Source of the DNA: an uncultured Bacteroidales bacterium
GTDB taxonomy: Bacteria; Bacteroidota; Bacteroidia; Bacteroidales; Bacteroidaceae
Assembly: GCA_902801425.1 (NCBI GenBank)
Contig: CADCIQ010000009.1
Span: forward strand, 1 to 43,645
Length of the DNA: 43,645 bases
Direction of reading: 5' to 3'
Below the pieces are notes generated by a model that did not search any database, was not told the DNA's origin, and saw only the letters and a program-made list of their open reading frames with translations. The number at the start of each line of letters is the position of its first letter. Within the stretch, counting starts at the first letter, position 1. Positions 7,051 to 16,445 of the stretch are shown piece by piece. The translations under genes and the position numbers were made by a program.

Positions 7051-7078
7051 GGCTAAAGGCTAAAGGCTAAAGGCTAAA
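7051..7078 (+). repeat. four tandem GGCTAAA heptamers
   Basis: Four exact seven-base units, then GACAAAAGAC and CTTTAG, which can pair back with a CTAAAG of the repeat. It lies in the 5' leader of the sulfatase locus. The same layout occurs at 4111-4150. Confidence 0.8.
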
Positions 7079-7136
7079 GACAAAAGACTTTAGACTCTAA
7101 TCAATAAATAGAAACAAAACAATAGGAGATTTTAAG

Positions 7137-8021
7137 ATGAAAAGATTTTACGACATTCAAGGACAACTGCAGACGGTGGCTCTTGTTGCCATCGCTTTTA
7201 TCTATGGTTCAGTTACTGCCAATGCTCAGAAGGTGCGCATCGGCGTGAAGGATGCTTCTTTCACCAAGGGACTCATTGAGACTTTGGCTTCTGAATATAA
7301 TAAGGAAAACCGGGGCGTAGAAGTAGAGGTGGTCAGCTCTGCCGATGCTGACGCTAAGGTGCAGCTCGCTGCCAATGGTATAGCTTCCGTGGGTAAGTTC
7401 GTCGTTCTGCCTATCGCCAACAGCGAGAATGAGATTCTCACGAACAAGAAGCTGCGTAAGGGTGTGAATGACAAGGTGGAGAAGGAAATTTTCGTGCAAC
7501 CTACCTATGAGGAGGTGCTCGATGCGGAGGAGGAAGGCGAGAAGGCTCTGCCTGGCATGGTGTATTCGCTCTCTGGTTCTAAGGCTTACATCACTCAGAT
7601 CTTCGCTGAAGCTCTCCATACCACTCCGAGCCAGTTAAAGGGCAAGAAGATTCTGGGTCGCGAGGAGAACGTGCTCTCCGTGGTGAAGCAGCAGCATGAC
7701 GCTATCAGCTTTAATGTTTCAAGTCTTATCTACGACCTGTCGAACCGTCAGCCTCAGCAGGGTATCAGTGTGCTCAGCGTTGACTTCGACGGCAACGGAA
7801 AGGTGACGGAGGATGAGAAGGTTGCTCTTGCTAACATCGATGCCCTGAACGAGTATGTGGGCAAACTATCAAAACCGCACGCTCCAATTGGTGACGTGGT
7901 GATTGTTTCTGACAATCAGAAGGTAAGGGATTTCGTGGCATGGGTTCAGGCTTACGGTCAGGAGATCGTGGCAAGTCAGGGATTTATCAGGGTTGACACA
8001 AAGTTTACAGCGCAGAGATAG
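7137..8021 (+). CDS. PstS-like periplasmic substrate-binding protein
   Basis: This 294-residue protein has an N-terminal hydrophobic signal with likely cleavage after TANAQ (about residue 31). The body is PstS-like (PBP_like_2): GVKDASFTKGLIETLASEYNK and VQLAANGIASVGKFVVLPIAN early, and IGDVVIVSDNQKVRDFVAWVQAYGQEIVASQGFIRV at the end, the usual last strand-helix of the fold. Asp216-Glu227 form a textbook EF-hand-type loop (DFDGNGKVTEDE), which suggests bound calcium. It is the first gene after the locus promoter, ahead of susC. No PstC/A/B genes are present, so it is an orphan binding protein. The ligand is unknown; phosphate, sulfate or a sulfate ester are possible. Confidence 0.75.
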   Translation: MKRFYDIQGQLQTVALVAIAFIYGSVTANAQKVRIGVKDASFTKGLIETLASEYNKENRGVEVEVVSSADADAKVQLAANGIASVGKFVVLPIANSENEILTNKKLRKGVNDKVEKEIFVQPTYEEVLDAEEEGEKALPGMVYSLSGSKAYITQIFAEALHTTPSQLKGKKILGREENVLSVVKQQHDAISFNVSSLIYDLSNRQPQQGISVLSVDFDGNGKVTEDEKVALANIDALNEYVGKLSKPHAPIGDVVIVSDNQKVRDFVAWVQAYGQEIVASQGFIRVDTKFTAQR

Positions 8022-8028
8022 TAGAATT

Positions 8029-8094
8029 ATTACGAATTACCTATTTACTATAAGCAATCACAAAGCGAACAAAGCTAATCTGGTAATTCGTAAT
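8029..8094. repeat. 13-bp inverted repeat between binding protein and susC
   Basis: ATTACGAATTACC at 8029-8041 pairs exactly with 8082-8094. A further AGTAATTCGTAATT follows. AT-rich and without a T-run, so it may tune rather than stop transcription into susC. Confidence 0.65.
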
Positions 8095-8134
8095 TAGTAA
8101 TTCGTAATTAAAAAATGTTTTTAGGATAGCAATA

Positions 8135-11100
8135 ATGACTTATTTTTTTATTAATCAGGGCATATCCCGAAGATATGCCGTAGCCCTTATTGTGTCGTTG
8201 TTTCTCGGCACTCTGGGTATTAGTGCACAGACATTGAAGGGTACGATTCTTGATGCACGTACACATGAGCCTATCATTGGTGCCGTGGTGAGCGTGAAGA
8301 CTGGCAAGACGCTGAGTGGTGGAACTTCCACCGACATCAACGGCAATTTCACCCTTGCGGTCAAGTCGGTACCGGCAACCATCGTGGCAAGCTACACGGG
8401 ATACAACAATGAGGAAATCAACATCTACGAGATTACGGAGGATGAGATTCAGATTGAGCTTACGGAGAATTTCAACGCCCTTCAGGGGGTCGTGGTCGTC
8501 GGTTACGGCACACAGAAGAAGAGTGACCTTGCAGGAGCGGTGTCTTCCGTGAAACTGGATGATGTCAAGGGTACTAATGCGGCTTCACTTGACGGACTGC
8601 TTAACGGTAAGAGTGCAGGTGTTCAGGTTACACCTACATCGGGGCAGCCTGGTGGCGGCATGAGCATCCGTGTGCGTGGCGGCTCATCGGTGCAGGGTGG
8701 CAATGAGCCTCTCTACGTTATTGATGGTTTCCCTGTGTATAACTCATCGGCTACGGCTGGCGTGCTGAGTGGTTCGGTTACTAATCCGCTCGCATCTATC
8801 AACCCTGGCGATATTGAGAGCATCAATATTCTGAAGGATGCCTCTGCCACCGCTATCTATGGTTCGCGCGGTGCAAACGGAGTGGTGATCATCACAACGA
8901 AACAGGGTAAGGCTGGTGAGCGTGCGAAAATAACCTATGAGGGTAGCGTGGGCGTGCAGTCGCTCAGGAAGAAGATAGACGTGCTTGATGCCCAGAACTT
9001 TGCCCGTCTGCGTAATGAGTCGCTCTATGACCAGAATCCGTCAAAGGGGCGTAACCAATATCTTAGTGACAGTGAAATCAATGCGCTGGGACATGGTACT
9101 GACTGGCAGGACGAGGCTTTCAGAAGTGCATTGGTGCAGAACCATAACCTGTCAGTATCGGGTGGTACAGAGAAAACGCACTATGCGGTTAGCGTGAACT
9201 GGCTTAATCAGGATGGTATTATCATCAATACTGATTTCTCGCGTATTAGTGGCAGGTTGAACCTTGATTCGCAGCTGAGCAAGGTTCTGAAACTGGGCAT
9301 TAATGCCACGGTGGGAAAGAACTCTGCCAATGTGGCTCCAAGTGGGGTTGTTGGTGCGCTTCTGCTTATGCCTCCTACGGCTACGGTTTACGAGGATGAT
9401 GGTTCATATACTTTGCGTAATCCATTTGAGAATATTTTCTCCAACCCTATTTCAACGCTCAACCAGACTACGAACAAGACTCGTAACTACAAGTTCCTTG
9501 GTACTGGCTATGCCGACTTCACCATGCTTCAGGGGCTGAACCTCAAGATTCAGTTTGGTGCAGATGTGGATGCCGGCAAGGAATACAGCTATGTGCCTTC
9601 TACAACATACGAGGGTAGCTCGGTGCAGGGCAACGCAAGCCTCGGTAGCGTGACGAAGGAGTCATGGCTCAACGAAAATACGCTTACATATACCAAGGAC
9701 TGGAATGACAGGCATCACCTTGATGCATTGGTGGGTTTCACCCAGCAGACAACGAGGGTTGAGACTCAGGCAAGCGGTTCGAGCGGTTTCGTTACTGATC
9801 TTACGAAATACAACAACCTTGCGTCGGGTTCGGTTATTTCCACGCCAAAGTCATCAGCATCGGAGAATTCACTTATCTCGTATCTTGCGCGTGTGAACTA
9901 TAACTATCTACACAGATACTTCGTGACCGCAAGCATTCGCCGTGACGGAAGTTCCCGCTTCGGCAAGGATAACAAATGGGGTACGTTCCCGTCATTAGGC
10001 TTGTCATGGCAGGCAAATGAGGAGGAGTTTCTCAAGCCTCTGACTAAGACTTTTTCTTCGCTCAAGGTGCGTGCAAGCTATGGTAAGACGGGTAATCAGG
10101 AGATTGGTAACTATCAGTCGCTCTCTACGCTCAGCTCTACAAAATATATGTTTGGCGGCGTGAATGTAATTGGTTTTACTCCTGACCGCATCACCAACAA
10201 TGACCTCGGATGGGAGACAACCCATCAGTTTGACTTCGGCGTTGATCTGTCGCTGTTCAACAACCGTCTCGACTTCACCATCGATGCATACGTGAAGAAG
10301 ACAACAGACTTGCTTCTGAGCGTGGAGATTCCCTACACCACGGGGTATGACACCTCGTTGCAAAACTATGGTTCGGTGAGGAACGTAGGCGTGGAGTTCT
10401 CAGTAACATCGCACAACTTTGTCAAGAAGAACTTTAGCTGGGATACCGATTTCAACATCTCGTTCAACCGCAACAAGGTGCTAAGTCTCGGCAACGGCTC
10501 TGACTATTACATATATGGCTCTATGAGCACAGGTTCGTATATAGCCAAGGTGGGAGAACCACTCGGCTCATTCTATGGTCTGGTGACTGATGGCATTCTT
10601 CAAACAGGTGAGGAAACGGAGAAGGCAAAGTTCACAAGTGCTCCTGCATCGGCAAAGGCAGGCGACCAACTTTACAAGGACATTGACGGTGATGAGGCTT
10701 TCTCCACTACCAACGACCGCACAATAGTGGGCAATGCCCAGCCAGACTTCACCTTCGGTATCGCCAACAATATCAGATACAAGAACTGGGATATATCTTT
10801 CTTCTTCCAGGGAGTGGTGGGAAACGAGATCATCAATGCCAACGAACTTTCATTGAGCCTTTACTCAGGTCAGCAGAATGCAACGGCAAGGGCTTTGGGC
10901 AGATGGACAGAGGCGAATCCAAGCACTACGGTGAATCGCGCTAAGCTTGATCCTGCAACCAACTTCTCCGACATATATGTGGAGGATGGTTCGTTCCTCA
11001 GACTGAAGACCGCTACACTCGCCTATAATTTCAAAAAGAGCGTGCTACGCAGTCTGAATCTCAGCAACCTCAAGCTCTATGTAACTGCCAACAACCTCTG

Positions 11101-11227
11101 GACTATAACTAACTATAAAGGTTTCGATCCGGAGATTACGACAGCAAGCAACCTGTATCAGGGGCGTGATAGCGGTGCTTATCCTGTGGCAAAGAGCTAC
11201 AGTTTCGGCATAGTAGTAGGGTTCTAA
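8135..11227 (+). CDS. SusC/RagA-family TonB-dependent outer-membrane transporter
   Basis: This 1030-residue protein is of typical SusC length. A signal peptide ends near GISAQ (about residue 31). It is followed by the carboxypeptidase-regulatory-like domain (LKGTILDARTHEPIIGAVVS to about 115) and the plug with the SusC signature VVVVGYGTQKKSDLAGAVSSV. Further plug motifs are IRVRGGSSVQGGNEPLYVIDGFP and LKDASATAIYGSRGANGVVIITTK. The barrel ends in aromatic YSFGIVVGF. It imports a ligand across the outer membrane using TonB energy, together with the SusD at 11373. The sulfatase neighbours suggest a sulfated small molecule or glycan. Confidence 0.95.
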   Translation: MTYFFINQGISRRYAVALIVSLFLGTLGISAQTLKGTILDARTHEPIIGAVVSVKTGKTLSGGTSTDINGNFTLAVKSVPATIVASYTGYNNEEINIYEITEDEIQIELTENFNALQGVVVVGYGTQKKSDLAGAVSSVKLDDVKGTNAASLDGLLNGKSAGVQVTPTSGQPGGGMSIRVRGGSSVQGGNEPLYVIDGFPVYNSSATAGVLSGSVTNPLASINPGDIESINILKDASATAIYGSRGANGVVIITTKQGKAGERAKITYEGSVGVQSLRKKIDVLDAQNFARLRNESLYDQNPSKGRNQYLSDSEINALGHGTDWQDEAFRSALVQNHNLSVSGGTEKTHYAVSVNWLNQDGIIINTDFSRISGRLNLDSQLSKVLKLGINATVGKNSANVAPSGVVGALLLMPPTATVYEDDGSYTLRNPFENIFSNPISTLNQTTNKTRNYKFLGTGYADFTMLQGLNLKIQFGADVDAGKEYSYVPSTTYEGSSVQGNASLGSVTKESWLNENTLTYTKDWNDRHHLDALVGFTQQTTRVETQASGSSGFVTDLTKYNNLASGSVISTPKSSASENSLISYLARVNYNYLHRYFVTASIRRDGSSRFGKDNKWGTFPSLGLSWQANEEEFLKPLTKTFSSLKVRASYGKTGNQEIGNYQSLSTLSSTKYMFGGVNVIGFTPDRITNNDLGWETTHQFDFGVDLSLFNNRLDFTIDAYVKKTTDLLLSVEIPYTTGYDTSLQNYGSVRNVGVEFSVTSHNFVKKNFSWDTDFNISFNRNKVLSLGNGSDYYIYGSMSTGSYIAKVGEPLGSFYGLVTDGILQTGEETEKAKFTSAPASAKAGDQLYKDIDGDEAFSTTNDRTIVGNAQPDFTFGIANNIRYKNWDISFFFQGVVGNEIINANELSLSLYSGQQNATARALGRWTEANPSTTVNRAKLDPATNFSDIYVEDGSFLRLKTATLAYNFKKSVLRSLNLSNLKLYVTANNLWTITNYKGFDPEITTASNLYQGRDSGAYPVAKSYSFGIVVGF

Positions 11228-11289
11228 GAGACCTTCCCCCATTCTGATTAACAATTAATAATTAACAATTAACATGCATATTGCCCATC

Positions 11290-11360
11290 CGTCGGCTCTC
11301 CTCCATTGCCCCTTACGGGGAAAGGATTGGGGTTAGGGATCGCAGGGCGGGGGGAGAGGC
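11290..11360. repeat. GC-rich palindromic repeat between susC and susD
   Basis: The right end (11345-11360) reads GGGCGGGGGGAGAGGC, the exact complement of the left end of the palindromes at 35532 and inside nspC (25612). The left side carries GGCTCTCCTCC and an inner CCCC-TTA-GGGG hairpin. It is one of several members of this repeat family lying inside operons. Confidence 0.65.
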
Positions 11361-11372
11361 AAAATATTAATA

Positions 11373-12851
11373 ATGAAGAAAATTAGTTATCCAATAAGAA
11401 TATACAGGCTTTTGCCTGCCTTCGGACTTCTTGCTCTCACATCATGTGTGGAACTGGAAGAGAAACCGGAGTCAAGTCTTACTTCAAACCAGTTCTATAA
11501 CTCAAGCTCTGATGCGGAGGCTGCCGTGAACTCTGTTTATGCGGGACTTAACCCTAATGGGCAGTCGCTCTACAGATGTCTGTTGCAGATTGGCATGGAG
11601 ATGGCGACAGATGACTATGAGGCTGGTCCTCGTGCAAGAAACGCCCATGTGCGTGCCATAAGCAACCTTGTCCATGATGCGGGTAACGACCGTATGCAGG
11701 AGATGTGGAAGGAGAGCTATAACGTGATTAACCGTGCCAATGTGGCTATCGACAATATCTCGGGCAACAACAATATTCCAGAGGATCTGAGAAACAGATA
11801 TGTTAATGAGGCTAAGTTTCTGCGTGCGCTCAATTACTTCAATCTCGTGAGGTGGTTCAAGGAAGTGCCTATTGTTCTCCATGAGACTACGAGCCTTGAT
11901 GCTTCGTCAACTTACGTGTCGCAGGCTACCGAGAATGATGTGTATGAGCAGATCATCAAGGATCTGAAGGATGCGGAGGCTCTGCCTGACAGTTATGACG
12001 ATGCGAATATAGGAAGGGCAACATCTGGGGCTGCTAAATCGTTGCTCTCAAAGGTGTATCTCACTCATAAGGACTGGAAACTTGCCGCAGAGAAGAGCAA
12101 GGAGGTTATAGAGTCAGGCAGGTACGGTCTGTTCGAGAATTTTGCCGATGTGTTCAACCTCGCGACGGAGAACGGCAAGGAGCATATCTTCTCAATTCAG
12201 TTCAAGGGTAATGCTAACTACATATCCAACAATCTTTCATCAAGGTCGGCAGCAAATGAGGTGCCAGGCATTAATGGTGACTATGCTGATGCGCTGCATA
12301 TAGAGGGTGGGTTGTATGAGAGCTTTGATGCCAATGACAAGCGTCTGCCTGTGACCTTCGTAACGGAAATGGCGAGTCCTACCGATGGCAAGTTGTATAA
12401 GCTCGCCGTGCCACATTTCTACAAGTATTACGATGAGACCGTAGTGGGCAACCAGGGAGAGTCATCGAAGGACGTACACTATATTCGCTTTGCAGAGGTG
12501 CTTCTGATATATGCCGAGGCTCTCAATGAGGCAGAGGGAAAACCATCGGCTGAGGCATACGCTGCTATCGACAAGGTGCGTGAGCGTGCGGGCATCACAT
12601 TGCTACATAATATAAATCCAGATTTGTCGCAGGATGAGTTTAGGGAGTATGTATTTGAAGAGCGTCGCAAGGAACTCGTGTATGAGTTTCAGCGTTGGTT
12701 TGACCTTTCAAGGCGTGGTTCTGACTACTATGTCCAGAAATTGAAGGCATCGGGCAAGACGAGCGCACTACCCAAGCATATCCATTTTCCAATTCCACAG
12801 CGTGAGCTTGACCTCAACCCGAATCTGCATCAGTTGAGCGACTGGGAATAA
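11373..12851 (+). CDS. SusD/RagB-family outer-membrane lipoprotein
   Basis: This 492-residue lipoprotein has lipid-accepting Cys25 in LLALTSC. The SusD-like N-terminal part is visible in FYNSSSDAEAAVNSVYAGL, AKFLRALNYFNLVRWFKEVP and SLLSKVYLTHKDW (TPR-like helices). The C-terminal RagB/SusD part is visible in YIRFAEVLLIYAEALNEAEG, VRERAGI and FEERRKELVYEFQRWFDLSRRG, and the protein ends PIPQRELDLNPNLHQ. It forms the lid of the SusC transporter and binds the ligand at the cell surface. The gene follows susC after 145 bases that contain a palindromic repeat. Confidence 0.95.
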   Translation: MKKISYPIRIYRLLPAFGLLALTSCVELEEKPESSLTSNQFYNSSSDAEAAVNSVYAGLNPNGQSLYRCLLQIGMEMATDDYEAGPRARNAHVRAISNLVHDAGNDRMQEMWKESYNVINRANVAIDNISGNNNIPEDLRNRYVNEAKFLRALNYFNLVRWFKEVPIVLHETTSLDASSTYVSQATENDVYEQIIKDLKDAEALPDSYDDANIGRATSGAAKSLLSKVYLTHKDWKLAAEKSKEVIESGRYGLFENFADVFNLATENGKEHIFSIQFKGNANYISNNLSSRSAANEVPGINGDYADALHIEGGLYESFDANDKRLPVTFVTEMASPTDGKLYKLAVPHFYKYYDETVVGNQGESSKDVHYIRFAEVLLIYAEALNEAEGKPSAEAYAAIDKVRERAGITLLHNINPDLSQDEFREYVFEERRKELVYEFQRWFDLSRRGSDYYVQKLKASGKTSALPKHIHFPIPQRELDLNPNLHQLSDWE

Positions 12852-12871
12852 AAGGTAAATAAAAGAGATGC

Positions 12872-12936
12872 TCCCATCCCCCCAAGGGGGATCTCTTTTT
12901 AACGAAAATAACAAACTCCCCCTTTGGGGGATGGGG
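12872..12936. repeat. inverted repeat between susD and sulfatase
   Basis: Two 20-base arms (12872-12891 and 12917-12936) with CCATCCCCC/GGGGGATGG pairing and a few mismatches. TCTCTTTTT lies between the arms. It may lower read-through from susD into the sulfatase genes. Confidence 0.7.
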
Positions 12937-12957
12937 ACTTTAAAATTTATTAAAATA

Positions 12958-14595
12958 ATGAAGAAAATTAGTTTACCTGTTGCTATATTAGCTTCCGCAA
13001 CTGCTGTGGCTGCAGAGCAACAGAAGCCCAACATCATAATGGTAATGGTGGATGATATGGGTTTCAGTGATATTCAGCCATACGGTGGATATGAGATAGA
13101 AACCCCTAACCTCACGCGTCTGGCAAACGAGGGTACTCGTTTCTGTCAGTTCTATAATAATGGTATTTCCGCACCAACCCGTGCTTCGCTTATTACGGGA
13201 CAGTATCAGCACAAGGCTGGTCTCGGATTCTTCAATAACAATCTGGGCCTGGCTGCTTATCAGGGATTCCTAAATAAGGAGTCGCTCACTTTTGCGGAGG
13301 TGCTTAAGCGTGCCGGATATACCACGCTGATGAGTGGTAAATGGCATGTGGGTGATGATCGCGATCAATGGCCTAATCAGCGTGGCTTTGACCATTTCTT
13401 CGGCTTCATTGGCGGTGCAAGCTCATACTATGAGGTTGATGACAATAGGAATAGCGTGACTTCCGTGCGTTTCATCAAGGATAACGAGGAGTATCATCTG
13501 AAGGATGGGGAATATCTCACGGATGTGATTACGGATAATGCCATTGAGTTTCTTGACGGTCAGAAAAATGAGAAGAAGCCTTTCTTCCTCTATCTCGCAT
13601 TCAATGCACCTCACTGGCCTTTGCAGGCTAAGAAGGAAGATATTGCGAAGTATAAGGGAAAATTCTCAATCGGATGGGATTCACTACGTCAGGTGAGACT
13701 CCAGAATGCCATTAAGCAGGGTGTGGTGCCTGTATCTCAGCAACTTGCAAAGCATGATGATGAAATTCCATTGTGGAGGACTCTCCCTTACGATGAGCAG
13801 AAATACTGGGAACGCCGACAGGAGGTGTATGCTGCAATGATTGACAGGGTGGATCAGGAAATCGGAAGGGTGTTGCGCAAGCTGAAACAAATGAAACAGG
13901 ATAAGAATACGCTCATCATCTTCATATCGGATAATGGTGCTGAAGGCGGCAGAGGTGCGGTGTCAAGATCACGAGGAAACTATTCGGTAGGTGATCCTGG
14001 CAGCTATGAGGTGCAGAACAAGTATTGGTCACAGACTGGTAATGCTCCTTTCCGTGAGTATAAGGGCATTTGCTATGAAGGTGGCATTAGTGCACCTCTT
14101 ATTGCATGGTTTCCAGGCAAGATAAAAAAGGGACGCATAGTGAAGGGAGTAGGACATTTGATTGACCTTGCTCCTACATTCTATGACCTTGCAGGAGCTG
14201 AATATCCTACGGAATATAATGGCGTGAAGACTAATGCACTTCCAGGCAAGAGTCTCCTTCCTATATTGTTTGGTGGTAAGGAGGAGGTGGAGCGTGAGAA
14301 ACCGCTTTGCTGGGAAAGGGCTGGCAACAAGGCTGTCAGACTTGGAAAATGGAAGTATGTGTCGGTGAAGGATGGCGTGGATGAGCTTTACGACATCGAA
14401 AACGACAGAAGCGAGAGGTTTGATGTGGCTGCAGAGCATCCGGATATAGTGGATAAGCTAAAAAAACATTATACTGAATGGGCAGAAGCTAACGACGTAG
14501 TTGACTTCAAGCTCCTTCGCAATCCTTGGGGTGCAGCGGATAACAGAAAGAACAATGTAGTTAATAGAAAGAATGGGGAGGTACGCACACGATGA
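12958..14595 (+). CDS. S1-family sulfatase (arylsulfatase type)
   Basis: The start is placed at ATG 12958, which gives a signal peptide (MKKISLPVAILASATAVAAEQ) and 545 residues; the open frame upstream only crosses the repeat. Metal ligands Asp32-Asp33 lie in MVDDMG. The modification site is Ser71-Ala-Pro-Thr-Arg75 followed by ASLITG, so the nucleophile is a Ser that must be oxidised to formylglycine. SGKWHVGD, NAPHWPLQA and FISDNGAEGG provide the other active-site parts. NAPHWPLQ with the following KY-GKF--GWDSLRQ resembles the Pseudomonas AtsA type (S1_4). It probably cleaves a sulfate ester in the periplasm. It overlaps the next gene by four bases. Confidence 0.92.
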   Translation: MKKISLPVAILASATAVAAEQQKPNIIMVMVDDMGFSDIQPYGGYEIETPNLTRLANEGTRFCQFYNNGISAPTRASLITGQYQHKAGLGFFNNNLGLAAYQGFLNKESLTFAEVLKRAGYTTLMSGKWHVGDDRDQWPNQRGFDHFFGFIGGASSYYEVDDNRNSVTSVRFIKDNEEYHLKDGEYLTDVITDNAIEFLDGQKNEKKPFFLYLAFNAPHWPLQAKKEDIAKYKGKFSIGWDSLRQVRLQNAIKQGVVPVSQQLAKHDDEIPLWRTLPYDEQKYWERRQEVYAAMIDRVDQEIGRVLRKLKQMKQDKNTLIIFISDNGAEGGRGAVSRSRGNYSVGDPGSYEVQNKYWSQTGNAPFREYKGICYEGGISAPLIAWFPGKIKKGRIVKGVGHLIDLAPTFYDLAGAEYPTEYNGVKTNALPGKSLLPILFGGKEEVEREKPLCWERAGNKAVRLGKWKYVSVKDGVDELYDIENDRSERFDVAAEHPDIVDKLKKHYTEWAEANDVVDFKLLRNPWGAADNRKNNVVNRKNGEVRTR

Positions 14596-16295
14596 AGAAT
14601 TTTGTTTTACCTTTTATGCTCGCGGCTTCGGCTACGGCATCGGCACAGGGGGCTGACAAGCGTCCTAACATCATACTGATCCTTGCTGATGATATGGGAT
14701 ATTCTGACCTTGGCTCATACGGCTCAGAGATCAAGACTCCTAACCTTGACAGACTCGCTTCTGAGGGAACTCGATTCTGTGAGTTCTACAATAATAGCAT
14801 CAGCGCGCCAACACGTGCTTCATTGCTTACGGGACAGTATCAGCATAGGGCTGGAGTTGGATATTTCGCCAATAACCTCGGGCTTCCTGCTTATCAGGGC
14901 TATATCAACAGGGAGTCTCTCACGTTTGCAGAAGTGTTGGAGCATGGAGGATATCACACCTACCTATCTGGCAAGTGGCACGTTTCTGGCAGGGAGAACG
15001 GCAAAGAAGTCAGCCAGCCCTGGCAGAGAGGCTTTGAGCATTCTTTCAACGCTAACAACGGTAGTTATTTTGACCAAGGCGACTATGTTCCAGCCAATGC
15101 TACTGAACAGCAAAAAAAAGATGCAGCAAAGAGGAAACGTCCTTATTATAAGGATGGTCAGCCTGTGGAACTTGAGCCTGGAAGCTATTATTCGACAGAC
15201 CTCATAACGGACAATGCGGTGGATTATATCAAGGAGCAGACAGGTGACAAGCCTTTTGTACTGTATCTCGCATATACCGCTCCGCATTGGCCATTGCATG
15301 CTCTACCTGAGGATATTGCAAAATACAAGGGCGTATATGATGAGGGATGGGATGTGATAAGACAAAGACGTTTCGAGAAGCAGAAACAACTGGGACTCAT
15401 TCCGCAGAATGCCGTTTTACCTGAAAATGAAGACAATAACTATGAGTGGGCAAAACTTTCGTATGACCGCCGTAAGGAATGGGTGAAGAAAATGGAGGTG
15501 TATGCAGCCATGATCGATCGTATGGATCAGGGGATTGGCAGGGTACTCGACGCTCTGAAGGCGAAGAGCATAGATGACAATACGCTCGTCATCTTTATTT
15601 CTGACAATGGCGCACCCGCCGAGGATCTCATAAGATGGCATGGAGGCGCTTCAAGAAACTCCGGTCCATTGGGTACAATCGGTTCGAGTGAGTCGCAATC
15701 TCGCAACTGGTCACATCTTTCCAACACTCCATTCCGTGCCTATAAGGACTTTGTGTATGAGGGCGGTATCCGTACACCTTTCATTGCATGGTTTCCTAAA
15801 AAAATAAAGGCAGGAAGAATAGCTAAGGGTACTGGCCACATAATAGACCTCGCACCTACCTTCTATGACCTTGCAGGTGTGGAATATCCGAAGGAACTGA
15901 ACGGTGTGAAAGCTAATGAACTTCACGGAAAGAGCCTTTTGCCTGTGCTATTCGATGGAAAGGAGAGCGTGGATCGTGTGGAAGCCCTTTGCTGGGAGCG
16001 TGCCGGCAATCGTGCCGTGCGTATAGGCAAATGGAAATTGGAGTCTCACTGGCCTAACTATTCATGGGAACTCTTTGATCTTGAAAATGATCCAGGCGAG
16101 ACACACAATGTTGCATCACGCAATCACGAAGTGGTAAGCAAATTGTCAACGGCTTATTTCAATTGGGCTAAGGAAAACAATGTAGTTGATTTCCATTATC
16201 TCGAGGAAAAGGAGCCTAAAATGATGAGGGCATTCAGGCAAAGCAAGGTGCAGGATATCAAATCTGAGGTTCCAACTCATTTTCTAATTAAGTAA
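14592..16295 (+). CDS. S1-family sulfatase, second paralogue
   Basis: This 567-residue protein overlaps the first sulfatase (ATGA), so the two are translationally coupled. The signal peptide ends near SAQG. LADDMGYSDLGSYG supplies metal ligands. The formylglycine site is again Ser71 in SAPTRASLLTG. SGKWHV, TAPHWPLHALPEDIAKYKG and FISDNGAP follow the family. It differs from its neighbour by an insertion near 125-155 (NGSYFDQGDYVPANATEQQKK) and a longer C-terminal tail after residue 525. Tandem duplication with divergence suggests different positions or substrates. A hairpin terminator follows at 16335. Confidence 0.92.
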   Translation: MKNFVLPFMLAASATASAQGADKRPNIILILADDMGYSDLGSYGSEIKTPNLDRLASEGTRFCEFYNNSISAPTRASLLTGQYQHRAGVGYFANNLGLPAYQGYINRESLTFAEVLEHGGYHTYLSGKWHVSGRENGKEVSQPWQRGFEHSFNANNGSYFDQGDYVPANATEQQKKDAAKRKRPYYKDGQPVELEPGSYYSTDLITDNAVDYIKEQTGDKPFVLYLAYTAPHWPLHALPEDIAKYKGVYDEGWDVIRQRRFEKQKQLGLIPQNAVLPENEDNNYEWAKLSYDRRKEWVKKMEVYAAMIDRMDQGIGRVLDALKAKSIDDNTLVIFISDNGAPAEDLIRWHGGASRNSGPLGTIGSSESQSRNWSHLSNTPFRAYKDFVYEGGIRTPFIAWFPKKIKAGRIAKGTGHIIDLAPTFYDLAGVEYPKELNGVKANELHGKSLLPVLFDGKESVDRVEALCWERAGNRAVRIGKWKLESHWPNYSWELFDLENDPGETHNVASRNHEVVSKLSTAYFNWAKENNVVDFHYLEEKEPKMMRAFRQSKVQDIKSEVPTHFLIK

Positions 16296-16334
16296 TCACA
16301 TCTTTTATTCAAAATTTTTCTAATCTTTTCAAAA

Positions 16335-16378
16335 ATCCCTTCTATGTGGTATTTCAATACCGCATAAAGGGGATTTTC
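16335..16378 (+). terminator. terminator after the sulfatase pair
   Basis: A long imperfect stem, 16335-16352 with 16357-16374, around TTCA, then a short T-rich tail. It separates the susC-sulfatase unit from the maturase gene. Confidence 0.75.
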
Positions 16379-16445
16379 TATGTCGTAGAAACTTTGTATT
16401 TTTGCAGTCGCAAACAAGTATGGAATAAAAGATTGTTTTTTAAAA

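Noticed and set aside
6668-7136. Possible riboswitch before the sulfatase locus.
   Set aside because: The structures seen are two terminators of the upstream unit; the true leader after 7035 is only about 95 bases of simple repeat.
11250-11275. Repeated ATTAACAATTAAT before susD as a possible regulator site.
   Set aside because: Such AT-rich stretches are common background in intergenic DNA of this kind; nothing specific to support an operator.
14683-15207. Open frame of 174 codons inside the second sulfatase, same strand, other frame.
   Set aside because: It overlaps conserved sulfatase sequence fully and shows no domain; typical frame shadow.
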